From contig CANFLM010000003.1 of the NCBI GenBank assembly GCA_947447895.1, forward strand, positions 1-64,000: a stretch of 64,000 nt of DNA, written 5' to 3'. Numbering within the stretch: position 1 is the first letter of the stretch; the number at the start of each line of letters is the position of its first letter. A program made the translations under genes and the position numbers. The notes under the pieces are model-generated. The model was not told the DNA's origin and did no database searches. It worked only from the letters and a program-made list of their open reading frames with translations. Source of the stretch: Hyphomicrobiales bacterium (GTDB taxonomy: Bacteria > Pseudomonadota > Alphaproteobacteria > Rhizobiales > Beijerinckiaceae). Below are positions 26,938 through 37,516 of the stretch, in pieces.

Positions 26938-27267
26938 TCAGCTTTTCAGGCAATAATCGCCGCTCTGGTGATAGCCGGACGGGCAGGAGCCCGATTTGGG
27001 CATGGCAGGTTTGGAGCTGCTGCTGCTGGCCAGACAATAATCCCCGCTCTGGTGATAACCCGAGGGGCAAGAACCGATTTTTTGCAAAGCCGGGAGCGAA
27101 CTGCCCGATGACGGCGTGCAGTAATTGCCGCTCTGGTGATAGCCGGACGGGCAAGAGCCGTGCTTTTCCATTGGCATCTGGGCCCGGGCAAGCTGAGGCA
27201 CAACAAGCTGTGCCGCCAGCATGCCGATCGCGGCCAAGCACACTCTCAAACGCGCAATACGCATCAC
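26938..27267 (-). CDS. Small secreted protein with three Cys-containing tandem repeats
   Basis: 109 residues. A signal peptide (MMRIARLRVCLAAIGMLA onward) ends at the likely cleavage site ARA-Q. The mature 79-residue part consists of three copies of SCPSGYHQSGxYC joined by Ser/Pro/Ala/Lys-rich linkers of about 14 residues. Each copy has two Cys 11 residues apart, ideal for one disulfide per unit. The repeats are also nearly identical in DNA, so they may be recent duplications. I do not recognise a function; a periplasmic or extracellular binding peptide is possible. It lies upstream of the DUF3830 gene with a 86-base gap. Confidence 0.75.
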   Translation of the reverse strand: MMRIARLRVCLAAIGMLAAQLVVPQLARAQMPMEKHGSCPSGYHQSGNYCTPSSGSSLPALQKIGSCPSGYHQSGDYCLASSSSSKPAMPKSGSCPSGYHQSGDYCLKS

Positions 27268-27495
27268 GAAACGCCTCCCTGATGATCAATCCTCGAACCC
27301 ATTGTGGCAGCATCGCGGTATGTTGCAACTCCCCCCTGTCGGGGTCGTTCCATGCACATCACAACGCTGCGCCGATGATAAGACGCAGCACAAATGCAGG
27401 CTTGGGGGTTCAAATCCATCGCTTGAGCCCGTAGAGTATGCGACATAAGACTGAGAACACTCTGAAAAACCACCTAAATCCCCAAGGAAAAAGCA
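27268..27495. other. Divergent intergenic region
   Basis: 228 bp between the Cys-repeat gene and the aldehyde dehydrogenase gene, holding promoters for both. It includes a short stretch resembling a tRNA T-arm near 27405-27415 that does not complete a tRNA fold. AAGGAAAAAGCAATG supplies the dehydrogenase ribosome binding site. Confidence 0.5.
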
Positions 27496-28944
27496 ATGTC
27501 AGCGCAATTCAAGAACCATATCGGCGGCCAATGGGTCGACGGCACCAGCATCAACGACAATATCAACCCGTCCAACACCACGGATGTGGTCGGCCATTAT
27601 GCCCGCGCCTCGCGCGCACAGGCCGAAGAAGCCATTGCCGCCGCCAAGGCGGCTTTTCCGGCCTGGTCGCGCACCACGCCGCAGGAACGCTACGAAATCC
27701 TGAAAAAGGCCTCCGATGAAATTCTCGCCCGCAAGGACGAGCTGGGTCGTCTGCTGGCCCGCGAGGAAGGCAAGACCCTGCCCGAAGGGATCGGCGAGGC
27801 CGGCCGCGCAGGTCAGATCTTTGCGTTCTTTGCCGGTGAATGTCTGCGCCTGACAGGCGAGGCCGTGCCGAGCGTGCGTCCGGGGGTCGGTGTCGAAATC
27901 ACCCGTGATCCGTTGGGCGTGATCGGCATGATCACCCCGTGGAACTTCCCGATTGCCATTCCGGCCTGGAAGATTGCGCCCGCTCTGGCCTATGGCAACA
28001 CGATCGTGTTCAAACCGGCTGATCTGGTCCCCGGTTCGGCTTGGGCGCTGGTGGATATTCTGGTCCGCGCCGGTCTGCCTGCCGGTGTCCTCAATCTGGT
28101 CATGGGTCGCGGCTCGGAAGTCGGACAGGCTTTGCTGGAACACAAGGATGTCACCGCCATCACCTTTACCGGCTCGGTCTCGACCGGCCGCAAGGTTGCC
28201 GCGGCTTGCGTCAACGCCATGCCCATGAAGAAAGTCCAGCTGGAAATGGGCGGCAAGAACCCGCTGATCGTGCTGGACGATGCCGATCTGAAAACCGCCG
28301 TGGAAGCCGCCGTCAATGGCGCGTTTTTCTCGACCGGACAGCGTTGCACCGCCTCCTCGCGTTTCATCGTCACCGCCGGTATCCATGATGCCTTCGTCGA
28401 TGCCGTGACCGAACGCCTCAAGGGTCTGGTCATTGATGATGCCCTGAAGGCCGGCACCCATATCGGCCCCGTGGTCGACCAGAGCCAGCTTGATCAGGAT
28501 CTGAAATATCTGCAGATCGGCCGCGATGAAGGGGCGACCCTGCATTGGGGCGGCGAGGTGTTGAAGCGCGACAATCCCGGCTTCTATCTGCAACCGGCCC
28601 TGTTTACCAATGTCGGCCAGACGATGCGCGTCGCCCGCGAAGAAATTTTCGGACCCATCGCCACCGTGCAGCGCGTCGCCACTTACGAGGAAGCCCTGGC
28701 TTTGTCCAATGACACCGAATTCGGTCTGTCGGCAGGCATCTGCACATCAAGCCTCAAATATGCCACCCATTTCAAGCGCAATGCCGAAGCCGGCATGGTG
28801 ATGGTCAATCTGCCGACCGCCGGCGTCGATTACCATGTGCCGTTCGGAGGCCGCAAAGGCTCGAGCTACGGCCCGCGCGAGCAAGGTGCCTATGCGAAGG
28901 AATTCTTCACGACGGTGAAAACCTCCTACAGCTTTGCTGGTTGA
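27496..28944 (+). CDS. NAD(P)-dependent aldehyde dehydrogenase (ketoglutarate-semialdehyde/benzaldehyde DH-like)
   Basis: 482 residues of the ALDH superfamily. General base E250 (VQLEMGGKN) and nucleophile C284 (STGQRCTASSR) are in place, and the Rossmann part has FTGSVSTGRKVA. The N-terminus (KNHIGGQWVDG) and C-terminal VPFGGRKGSSYGPREQG resemble alpha-ketoglutaric semialdehyde dehydrogenases, which finish non-phosphorylated pentose or sugar-acid pathways; substrate assignment within ALDHs is unreliable. It is a stand-alone gene with its own terminator. Confidence 0.88.
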   Translation: MSAQFKNHIGGQWVDGTSINDNINPSNTTDVVGHYARASRAQAEEAIAAAKAAFPAWSRTTPQERYEILKKASDEILARKDELGRLLAREEGKTLPEGIGEAGRAGQIFAFFAGECLRLTGEAVPSVRPGVGVEITRDPLGVIGMITPWNFPIAIPAWKIAPALAYGNTIVFKPADLVPGSAWALVDILVRAGLPAGVLNLVMGRGSEVGQALLEHKDVTAITFTGSVSTGRKVAAACVNAMPMKKVQLEMGGKNPLIVLDDADLKTAVEAAVNGAFFSTGQRCTASSRFIVTAGIHDAFVDAVTERLKGLVIDDALKAGTHIGPVVDQSQLDQDLKYLQIGRDEGATLHWGGEVLKRDNPGFYLQPALFTNVGQTMRVAREEIFGPIATVQRVATYEEALALSNDTEFGLSAGICTSSLKYATHFKRNAEAGMVMVNLPTAGVDYHVPFGGRKGSSYGPREQGAYAKEFFTTVKTSYSFAG

Positions 28945-28965
28945 GAATTTCAGGCCGCCAACACG

Positions 28966-28994
28966 AAAACAGCGCCGTTTCGGCGCTGTTTTTT
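28966..28994 (+). terminator. Rho-independent terminator of the aldehyde dehydrogenase gene
   Basis: A 12-bp stem (28966-28977 with 28981-28992), TTT loop and six T. The flanking A-run makes it potentially bidirectional, serving the converging esterase gene too. Confidence 0.93.
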
Positions 28995-29010
28995 ATGGAT
29001 CAAGGCCAGA

Positions 29011-29958
29011 TTAAAGCCCGAAATGCTGGCGGAGCCATTCACCGGCTTTTTGCTGGGCCTCGCGCGCCTGCACCAGTTCGGCACTCATCTGCATGAAGCC
29101 ATGCACCACATTGGGAATGACATCGAAGCGGAACGGAATACCGACATGGGCCAGACGGGTGGCCAGCAACAGGCTGTCATCCAGCAAGGGATCGAGGCCT
29201 GCAGCATTCATATAGACCGGCGGCAGGCCGGACAGATCCTCGTCCGACGCGTAGAGCGGGGCGGCAAGACCGGGATTGTCATGGCTTTCCTGCCCCAGAA
29301 AATTCGACCAGAACCAGCGCATCCGCTCGGTGCTCAGCAAGTAGCTGCCGTCCCCGAAGCGGCGATGGCTGGCGGTTTCATGGTCGGGCGCATAGCAGCC
29401 ATAGAGCAAAGCGGCGGTGCCGATCTGCGGCAAGCCCTTGAGCGGACGGGCCATCATCGCCCCCAAAGCCAGATTGGCACCGGCTGAATCACCCGACAGG
29501 GCAATGTGGCTGGCGGGAACCGTCCGGCCCAGGCCGCCGTTTTCGACAAAGCGGATGGTTTCGAGCACATCGGTATGGCCCGCGGGAAAGGCATGTTCGG
29601 GCGCCAGACGGTAATCGATGCTGAGAATATGGATGCGGGATTCGACCGCCAGACGGCGCACCGCGTTATCATGGGTCTCGACCGAACCGAATGTCCAACC
29701 GCCGCCATGGATATAGATCAGCACCGGACCATCGGCTTGTGCGCCTTCAGGCGTGTAAAGACGGGCGGGAATGGCACATTCGGGCGTCTGGATCAGCAGA
29801 TCCTCGACCTGCGCCATCGGCTCGGGTGACTGGTTCCAATATCCGGCCAGACGGATAAACGTCGTCCGCGCCTCGTTGATCGGCATGGTTTGATAGGACG
29901 GAACCGGATTGTTTTTCGCCCGTTCCAGAATTGCCGTCATTGCCGCATCAAGTGCCAT
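29011..29958 (-). CDS. Alpha/beta hydrolase, hormone-sensitive-lipase-type esterase
   Basis: 315 residues from the ATG at 29958 (MALDAAMTAILERA). The oxyanion motif YIHGGGWTFG and nucleophile elbow ISLSGDSAGANLA-type (read here as LSGDSAGANLA) define the HSL/bacterial family IV esterases; the His of the triad is in NVVHGFMQM. Such enzymes hydrolyse short-chain or aryl esters in the cytosol. It is the last gene of the Liv system 1 operon, so a carboxylate ester or lactone could be the imported compound (inference). Confidence 0.88.
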   Translation of the reverse strand: MALDAAMTAILERAKNNPVPSYQTMPINEARTTFIRLAGYWNQSPEPMAQVEDLLIQTPECAIPARLYTPEGAQADGPVLIYIHGGGWTFGSVETHDNAVRRLAVESRIHILSIDYRLAPEHAFPAGHTDVLETIRFVENGGLGRTVPASHIALSGDSAGANLALGAMMARPLKGLPQIGTAALLYGCYAPDHETASHRRFGDGSYLLSTERMRWFWSNFLGQESHDNPGLAAPLYASDEDLSGLPPVYMNAAGLDPLLDDSLLLATRLAHVGIPFRFDVIPNVVHGFMQMSAELVQAREAQQKAGEWLRQHFGL

Positions 29959-29986
29959 GTCCGAGCCCCGTTGTATGAATATCTGC

Positions 29987-30559
29987 CTATGGATACCGAT
30001 CTCCGGACGCAGGCGCAAGCATGCCCATCATCGCAGTCAGGCAGGCTACGCTGATGGCATTGACCTGCCAGAGCGAGGCCACGGCTTCGCCCCCGAACTG
30101 GCCGGCCTGTCCGGCCAGCCTTTGTACCGCAAAAAACAACAAGAAAGGCACCGCACACAAGGCCCAGGCCAACAGCCGCTGGCGGGCAGGAAAGAGCAAG
30201 GCCGTCAGCAGAATACAAGGCAGGAAAAACAGCTCGAAACCCGCCCCCTGCCCCATCAGCATCACATAGCCCGCCGTATGCAGGCTGGCATAGAGGCTTA
30301 AGAAGAGCTTTGCCGCCAAACCATTGGAGCGGGCAACCAGTGGCACCGCACAAAAGACCAATGTCGAGACCATCCCCCACAGGCTCGGGCGGGCGGCGTC
30401 TCCCAACACAAAATAAAGCGTCAGCGGAAACAGGGGCTGATTGGAGCCAACCAGAACCGCAACCAGATTGCCATAGGCCATGCGTGGATCACGATGGCCG
30501 ACAAATCCGCTGATAGCGGAGCTGATCCGCTTGAGCCAGCCAGAAAAACGTTGGGTCAT
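29987..30559 (-). CDS. Multi-pass membrane protein of unknown function
   Basis: 190 residues with about five or six hydrophobic segments after a short N-terminal region (MTQRFSGWLKRI). I recognise no family with certainty; the architecture resembles small MASE-like or YgjV-like membrane domains without an effector. No clear Shine-Dalgarno sequence precedes the ATG. It lies 21 bases after the SDR gene and 28 bases before the esterase gene in the same direction, so it is probably co-transcribed. Confidence 0.65.
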   Translation of the reverse strand: MTQRFSGWLKRISSAISGFVGHRDPRMAYGNLVAVLVGSNQPLFPLTLYFVLGDAARPSLWGMVSTLVFCAVPLVARSNGLAAKLFLSLYASLHTAGYVMLMGQGAGFELFFLPCILLTALLFPARQRLLAWALCAVPFLLFFAVQRLAGQAGQFGGEAVASLWQVNAISVACLTAMMGMLAPASGDRYP

Positions 30560-30580
30560 GGGGCGGATGATCCGTGAGCG

Positions 30581-31393
30581 TCAGGAAGACCAGTTCTGCT
30601 TGAACTCGCCATACAGGGTCAAGCCGCCGCAGGCATAAAGCGTCTGCCCGGTCACATAAACCGCCTCTTGCGAGGCCAGAAAGGCGTAAAGCGGCGCAAT
30701 CTGGGCTGCATCGGCGGCAAAGCCCATCGGGATATGGCGCTCCACATCGGCGCGGGCTTTTGGATCGTCGATCCAGGCCGCATTGATGTCGGTGGTGACC
30801 GCACCGGGAGCCACCGCATTCACCCGGATGCCGCGATCGGCATATTCAAGGGCCAATGTGCGCACCATCTGCCCCAGAGCCCCCTTGCTGGCCGCATAGG
30901 CCAGATAGGTCGGCTTCGGAATCAGCTGGTGGACGCTGGACGTGGCAATCACCGAACCACCGCCCTCGCGGGTCAGGAAATGGGCAATCGCCTCGCGCGC
31001 GCAATAGGCCGCGCCATTCAGGTTGACATCGAGTATCCGCTGGAAAGTCGCGGCATCGAAATCATGCCCCTGCGTGACACTCTGGATACCGGCATTGCAG
31101 ACCATGCAATCGAGCCGGCCCCATTGGCCGACGGCCTGTCTGACCATCGCAGCCACTGCGTGCTCATCGGCCACATCGGCCTTGATGGCGAGATGGTCGC
31201 GCCGGTTGCGGCCTGCCGCGGCATCGATGGCATGCAAGGCGGCGAGTGTCGCCTCGGCCGCCTGCTCGTCACCGGGATGGTTGATCGCCACCACGGCGCC
31301 TTCGGCCACGAAGCGTTCGGCCACGGCCCGCCCGATGCCGCGCGAGCCACCCGTTACAACCGCAGTGCGGTTGTGCAACCGGTCACGATCCAT
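30581..31393 (-). CDS. Short-chain dehydrogenase/reductase
   Basis: 270 residues from the ATG at 31393 (MDRDRLHNRTAVVTGG) with GAGGAA 8 bases upstream. Classical SDR: TGGSRGIGRA cofactor loop, NAG segment (VCNAGIQS) and the catalytic Ser and YLAYAASK (YxxxK). It resembles glucose 1-dehydrogenase/3-oxoacyl reductase-like SDRs, and cofactor choice is unclear. It follows livF of system 1 by 36 bases and belongs to that catabolic-transport operon. Confidence 0.88.
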   Translation of the reverse strand: MDRDRLHNRTAVVTGGSRGIGRAVAERFVAEGAVVAINHPGDEQAAEATLAALHAIDAAAGRNRRDHLAIKADVADEHAVAAMVRQAVGQWGRLDCMVCNAGIQSVTQGHDFDAATFQRILDVNLNGAAYCAREAIAHFLTREGGGSVIATSSVHQLIPKPTYLAYAASKGALGQMVRTLALEYADRGIRVNAVAPGAVTTDINAAWIDDPKARADVERHIPMGFAADAAQIAPLYAFLASQEAVYVTGQTLYACGGLTLYGEFKQNWSS

Positions 31394-31429
31394 CCGTTCA
31401 TTTCCTCTTCCGCAAGACCGGGCAGACAA

Positions 31430-32176
31430 TCAGGCTTTGGCCGCCGCACGGGCATGACCGCCCAGATAGGCGGCGCGCACATCCTCGTTGTTCCACAACT
31501 CGTCCGGCTTGCCTGTCACAACCAGCCGCCCTGTTTCGAGCACATAGCCGCGATCGGCAACCGACAGGCCCATGCGGGCATTCTGCTCGACCAGCAACAC
31601 GGTCGTGCCGCGCCGCCGGATCTCCTTGATGATCTCGAACACTTTGGAGACGATTACCGGTGCAAGACCAAGCGACGGCTCGTCCAGCAGCAGGAGTTTC
31701 GGCTTGGCCATCAGGCCGCGCGCAACGGCCACCATCTGCTGCTGTCCGCCCGACAGGGTCCAACCCAGCACGTGCTGGAACGGACGGATGTCGGAGAACA
31801 GATCGAACATCGCGTCCGCTTCCTGATCGATCTGGGTTTTGGACACGCCACTGCGGTTGGAGGCACCGAGCATGATGTTCTCATGCGCTGTCAGGCCGGG
31901 AAACACCCGCCGCCCTTCCGGCACATGGGCAATCCCCATGCGGACAATCTCTTCCGGACCCAATCCGGCCAGCGATTTGCCCTCGAACAGGATCTCGCCG
32001 GACGCCGGCTTGGTCAGGCCCGAGATGGCCCGCAAGGTCGTGGATTTTCCGGCTCCGTTACCGCCCAGCAGCGTCACCACCTCGCCTGCTTCCACAGACA
32101 GAGAGACCCCGCGCAAGGCTTCGATTTCGCCATAGCGAACAGAGACATTTTTAAGCTCAATGAGCGGCATTGGCAT
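31430..32176 (-). CDS. livF: Liv system 1 ATP-binding protein (LivF)
   Basis: 248 residues. Walker A LLGGNGAGKSTT, signature LSGGQQQMVAVARG and Walker B KLLLLDEPSLGLAP identify the LivF branch of HAAT-family ATPases. The start overlaps the upstream livMG stop by 20 bp; the internal Met at 32170 is an alternative. It powers uptake with LivH and the LivMG fusion. Confidence 0.92.
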   Translation of the reverse strand: MPMPLIELKNVSVRYGEIEALRGVSLSVEAGEVVTLLGGNGAGKSTTLRAISGLTKPASGEILFEGKSLAGLGPEEIVRMGIAHVPEGRRVFPGLTAHENIMLGASNRSGVSKTQIDQEADAMFDLFSDIRPFQHVLGWTLSGGQQQMVAVARGLMAKPKLLLLDEPSLGLAPVIVSKVFEIIKEIRRRGTTVLLVEQNARMGLSVADRGYVLETGRLVVTGKPDELWNNEDVRAAYLGGHARAAAKA

Positions 32177-33932
32177 CGCTCCCCAAATAGGCGGTCACAA
32201 CATCGGGATGGTTGAGCACCGAAACGGGATCGCCATCCGCGATGCGGCGACCAAAATTGAGCACGGTAATATGCTCGGCGACTTCGCTGACCAGCGTCAT
32301 GTCATGGTCGATGATCAGGATGGTCAGACCCTTGGCGGCAATCCGTTTCAGGAGATCGCGCAACTCCATCTTTTCGGTGGAATTGAGACCGGCGGCCGGC
32401 TCGTCCAGCAACAGCAAGGTCGGATTGCCGGCCAAGGCGCGGGCAATTTCGATCAGGCGCTGGTGGCCATAGGAGAAGGAGGTCACCAATTCATCGGCAC
32501 GATCGCCGAGACCGACGAAATTGAGGGCCGAACGGGCGCGGGCTTCCAGTGCGATCGGTGCATGGTCAACCGGATTGCCCGGACGCTCCACACCGATGAT
32601 GACATTTTCAAGTGCCGTCATCGACCGGAACAGACGGATGTTCTGGAAGGTGCGACCCAATCCAGATGCCGTGCGCTCATGCGGGGCGAAATGGGTGATG
32701 TCCTGGCCGTCAAGCTGCACCGCACCCGCCGTCGGGGTATAGAGCCCCGAAAGCACGTTGAGTGTGGTGGTCTTGCCGGAGCCGTTCGGCCCGATCAGCG
32801 CATGCACACTGCCGCGTTTGACAACGAACGAAATATCATCCACCGCCTTCAAGCCGCCGAAATGCTTGGCCAGATTGTTGACCACCAGCACATCATCGGC
32901 ATGGGCCTGGGTCTGCACCAAAGTCAGTTCGGGCAATTCCGCCGACAGCCGCAAGGCCCCGCGCAGATTCTTGAACCGCTGCACCACAAAGCCCCAGATC
33001 CCGTCGGGCATGAACAGCACGATCAGGATCACCGCCAGCCCGTAAATGGCCAGGTAGAGACCCGGGATGGATTTCAGAAATCGCAACCATTCCGGAATGA
33101 GGATCAGAAGGCCGGTCCCGATCACCGCGCCGATCGGCGAGGCAACCCCGCCCAGCAGCACCATGGTCAGGAAGACAATGGATTCCGCGAAGGAAAACTG
33201 GTCTGGACTGACATAGGAGAAGCCGCCGGCAAACAGGCCGCCGCCCAGTCCACCAAGCAAAGCGCAAATGGCGAAAGCCGTGACTTTGGTGCGCTGGATA
33301 TCGATGCCGGTCACACCGGCGGCCAGCTCGTTGTCACGCACGGCACGCATGGCGCGGCCCAGCTTGGTCGAGGGCAATTGCCAGACCAGATAGCCCACCA
33401 CAGCCAGCACCACCACACAGAATGCCAGATAGCTTTGCGGCGTGTTGAACAGGCTCGGTTTCAGAATACGCGACACACCGTCCGGACCATGGGTCACCGG
33501 AATCCAGTTGATCATGACCAGTGTCAGGATCTGCTGGAAGGAGATCGTCACCATCGCCAGATAATGCCCGCCGAGACGGATGGTCGAGGTGCCCAGAAAT
33601 GCCCCGAAGGCCAACACCACGGCCAGACCAAGACCCATACAGATCCAGTAGGACAGGCCGTAATCAACAGTCCCAAGCCCGACCGCATAGGCACCGAGTC
33701 CGAAAAAGGCGGCTTGCGCGAGGTTGATCTGTCCGCACAGGCCCAGCACAACCGTCAGGCCCATCACCGCCACCGAATAGGTGACAGCCTGCATCAGGAT
33801 ATTGGTCACATATCCGTCGAATGTGGTGGTCGCGGCCACATAGACCAGCACCGCAATCAACGCGATATAAGCGAGAAGTCCACGCTGCTTCCTTTGAGCG
33901 GAAGCGCGATAAATATCAATCATGCTGCTCAT
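32157..33932 (-). CDS. Liv system 1 fused permease-ATPase (LivM-LivG)
   Basis: 591 residues joining two normally separate subunits. Residues about 1-330 are a LivM permease with eight to ten helices and the family block VTGIDIQRTKVTAFAICALLGG. A linker is followed by a LivG ATPase (about 350-591) with LIGPNGSGKTTTLN, SYGHQRLIEIARAL (signature variant) and LLLLDEPAAGLNSTE. The frame is uninterrupted, so this is a true fusion. It overlaps livH by 4 bp upstream. Fused LivMG proteins are known in alphaproteobacteria. Confidence 0.93.
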   Translation of the reverse strand: MSSMIDIYRASAQRKQRGLLAYIALIAVLVYVAATTTFDGYVTNILMQAVTYSVAVMGLTVVLGLCGQINLAQAAFFGLGAYAVGLGTVDYGLSYWICMGLGLAVVLAFGAFLGTSTIRLGGHYLAMVTISFQQILTLVMINWIPVTHGPDGVSRILKPSLFNTPQSYLAFCVVVLAVVGYLVWQLPSTKLGRAMRAVRDNELAAGVTGIDIQRTKVTAFAICALLGGLGGGLFAGGFSYVSPDQFSFAESIVFLTMVLLGGVASPIGAVIGTGLLILIPEWLRFLKSIPGLYLAIYGLAVILIVLFMPDGIWGFVVQRFKNLRGALRLSAELPELTLVQTQAHADDVLVVNNLAKHFGGLKAVDDISFVVKRGSVHALIGPNGSGKTTTLNVLSGLYTPTAGAVQLDGQDITHFAPHERTASGLGRTFQNIRLFRSMTALENVIIGVERPGNPVDHAPIALEARARSALNFVGLGDRADELVTSFSYGHQRLIEIARALAGNPTLLLLDEPAAGLNSTEKMELRDLLKRIAAKGLTILIIDHDMTLVSEVAEHITVLNFGRRIADGDPVSVLNHPDVVTAYLGSDANAAH

Positions 33933-34804
33933 GCTTTTTCCGCCACACGTTCGCCAAAAATGCCCTGGGGCCGGAACACAAGGAAGGCCACCAATACGAG
34001 GAAGGCAAAACCGTCCTTATAGGGAACCGACACATAGGCCGCCCCGAACGTTTCGATCACCCCCAGAGCCAAACCACCGATAATCGCCCCCGCCACATCG
34101 CCGAAGCCACCGATAATGGTGGCTGCGAAGGCTTTCAGGGCGATGGTCCCGCCCATATGGATCGACACGAACAGGATGGGAGCAACCATGATCCCCGCCA
34201 GACCGCCGATCATCGCGCTGTAGACAAAGGTCAGCATGATCATGGTGGCCACAGGAATGCCCAGCAGAGAGGCCATTTCCTTGTCCTGCGATGTGGCTTG
34301 CAGCTTCTTACCCAGCAAAGTGTGTTCAAAAAACCAGTATTGGAACGCTACCAGCACGACCGTCACACCGATAATCAGCAGATACTGGGCATCCAGATAG
34401 ACAGTACCGATGTTGAAGCCGGGAAAATCAAGCAGGGGCTGAAGCACCTGGGGCTGCGGTCCGTAAAGAGCCAGCGTCGAATTGGACACCAGAATCGAGG
34501 CCCCGATTGTGGAAATGATCACCGGCAGATAGGTGCGATGGCGCAGAGGGAAATAGACACCCAGATTGAACAGGGCCCCGTAGATCGCCATGCCGCCGAG
34601 CGACAGGAGAAACGAGATCCAGTATGGCCATTCCAGATCGACGGAAAAGATCACCATCAAGAACGCCGCCACCATCGAGAATTCGCCTTGTGCGAAATTG
34701 ACGACATTGGTGGCCCGAAAAATCAGCACAAAGCCCAGCGCCACTAGCGCATAGACAGAGCCAATGCCAATCCCCTGAAAGAGGAGCTGAAAAACAATGT
34801 CCAT
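33929..34804 (-). CDS. livH: Liv system 1 permease (LivH)
   Basis: 291 residues, about eight membrane helices, with the LivH start pattern FQGIGIGSVYALVALGFVLIF and NFAQGEFSM, and the C-terminal VLVAFLVFRPQGIFGE. It forms the channel with the LivM half of the fusion. Confidence 0.92.
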   Translation of the reverse strand: MDIVFQLLFQGIGIGSVYALVALGFVLIFRATNVVNFAQGEFSMVAAFLMVIFSVDLEWPYWISFLLSLGGMAIYGALFNLGVYFPLRHRTYLPVIISTIGASILVSNSTLALYGPQPQVLQPLLDFPGFNIGTVYLDAQYLLIIGVTVVLVAFQYWFFEHTLLGKKLQATSQDKEMASLLGIPVATMIMLTFVYSAMIGGLAGIMVAPILFVSIHMGGTIALKAFAATIIGGFGDVAGAIIGGLALGVIETFGAAYVSVPYKDGFAFLVLVAFLVFRPQGIFGERVAEKA

Positions 34805-34866
34805 AAGATCACCGGAAGGTCAGAAAAACAGGCTGGAAACAGACAAAAGCTGAAACCGGAGGAAAA

Positions 34867-34897
34867 CGCCCCACTTGCCTGGACGACAAGCGGGGCG
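34867..34897 (-). terminator. Hairpin with T-run after the Liv system 1 binding-protein gene (attenuator)
   Basis: Read on the minus strand, an 11-bp stem (one G-U pair) with a 9-base loop is followed by GTTTT. It lies between the binding-protein gene and livH and probably lets the binding protein be made in excess over the membrane subunits. Confidence 0.7.
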
Positions 34898-34919
34898 GCC
34901 CTTTGCTCACGAAACCGGG

Positions 34920-36068
34920 TCAGGCCGGGAATTCGATATGCTTGGCAAATTCGATCTTGCCGCCGACATTCTTCACGACATTGTAGCCGTGCAGACCGTC
35001 GCCATTGGCATCGAAATTATATTCGCCTTCGGCACCCTTGTACCCCTTGATCGACAGCATCGCGGCGCGCACGGCATCGGGATCGGTCTTGCCGGCCTTG
35101 TTGAACGCCAGAGCCAGCAAATGCATGCCATCATAGGTCCAGGAGGACTGGTTGTCGGGCGCCACCTTCATCATCGCGCGGTAGCTGTCGGCAAACGCCT
35201 TGGCTTCTGGCGAGGATTCTTCGGCGTAGTCAGCCACGCCATAGGTGTTGTTGAGCGCAGGTCCCGCCAGCTTGATCGCTGTGGTGTTGACGATCGAAGG
35301 CGAGCCGACCCAAGGCGCATTCACGCCAAGCTGGCGCAACTGGCGGGCAAAGATGCCCAGATCATTCTCGAAGGTGAAATAGGACGAGATGATATCGATG
35401 CCGGCCTGCTTCAAAGCGAGGACGACGGGCGTGAAGTCCTGAGACTGGTTAGCATAGCCCTGAATGGCCACTGGGGTCACACCCAAAGCCAGCAGGGACG
35501 CCTCAAGGGCCTTCATGCCGTTGGTGCCGAACGCGTCGGTGGAGTGGACAATGCCCCACTTCTTCAGACCCAGTTCCTTCACGCCGAATTCGGCGATGAC
35601 TTTGCCGGAGAAAGTATCATTCGGACGGCAGCGGAACAGCCAGGGATTGCCGAGTTTGGTCAGTGTCGGATCGGTTCCACCAAACATGGTCGGCTTGGCG
35701 ATCTTGGCAATATCAGGTGCCATCGCATGCACCTGTGTCGACCGGATAGAGGTCACGAAGGCGACGATTTCAGGATTGGTGGCCAACTTCGAAAACGCCA
35801 GCACCGCGCCGGGATTGGTCGTCTGGTCATCTTCGGTGATGATTTCGACCTGTTTGCCGAGGATGCCACCTTTTTTATTGATCTCGTCAAGCGCGATCTT
35901 TGCGCCGGCCATGGCATATTTGCCTGCCTCTGCGGCCGGTCCCGTAATGGGAACAACCTGACCGATTTTGATGGTCGGGGATTGTGCCGAGGCATTCCGC
36001 AAGAAAGCAGGAGCTGCAACACCCAAAGCCAAAGCAGATGTAAAACTGCGCCGTGTAAAATTCGTCAT
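34920..36068 (-). CDS. Liv system 1 substrate-binding protein (LivK-like, Tat-type signal)
   Basis: 382 residues from the ATG at 36068, with GGAGG 6 bases upstream; an ATG at 36071 and a GTG at 36080 are less well placed. The signal peptide carries a twin-arginine motif (FTRRSFTSALAL) and ends near ASAQ. The mature part is a peripheral-binding-protein type 1 fold (IKIGQVVPITGPAAEAGKY). Location opposite pobA suggests an aromatic acid as ligand (inference). Highest expression in its operon is likely because of the downstream hairpin. Confidence 0.9.
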   Translation of the reverse strand: MTNFTRRSFTSALALGVAAPAFLRNASAQSPTIKIGQVVPITGPAAEAGKYAMAGAKIALDEINKKGGILGKQVEIITEDDQTTNPGAVLAFSKLATNPEIVAFVTSIRSTQVHAMAPDIAKIAKPTMFGGTDPTLTKLGNPWLFRCRPNDTFSGKVIAEFGVKELGLKKWGIVHSTDAFGTNGMKALEASLLALGVTPVAIQGYANQSQDFTPVVLALKQAGIDIISSYFTFENDLGIFARQLRQLGVNAPWVGSPSIVNTTAIKLAGPALNNTYGVADYAEESSPEAKAFADSYRAMMKVAPDNQSSWTYDGMHLLALAFNKAGKTDPDAVRAAMLSIKGYKGAEGEYNFDANGDGLHGYNVVKNVGGKIEFAKHIEFPA

Positions 36069-36080
36069 CATTTCCTCCAC

Positions 36081-37492
<1,412 letters not shown>

Positions 37493-37516
37493 ACGGCAGA
37501 CACAAGGACAGACGAG

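Noticed and set aside
26861-27328. N-terminal extension of the DUF3830 frame through the Cys-repeat region
   Set aside because: That part is the Cys-repeat gene read in another frame; DUF3830 homology begins only near 26851 where a ribosome binding site is found.
27395-27430. GGGGGTTCAAATCC resembling a tRNA T-arm, possible tRNA 3' end or attachment site
   Set aside because: The T-stem has a mismatch, no matching acceptor strand, D-arm or anticodon arm is found upstream, and no integrase gene is nearby.
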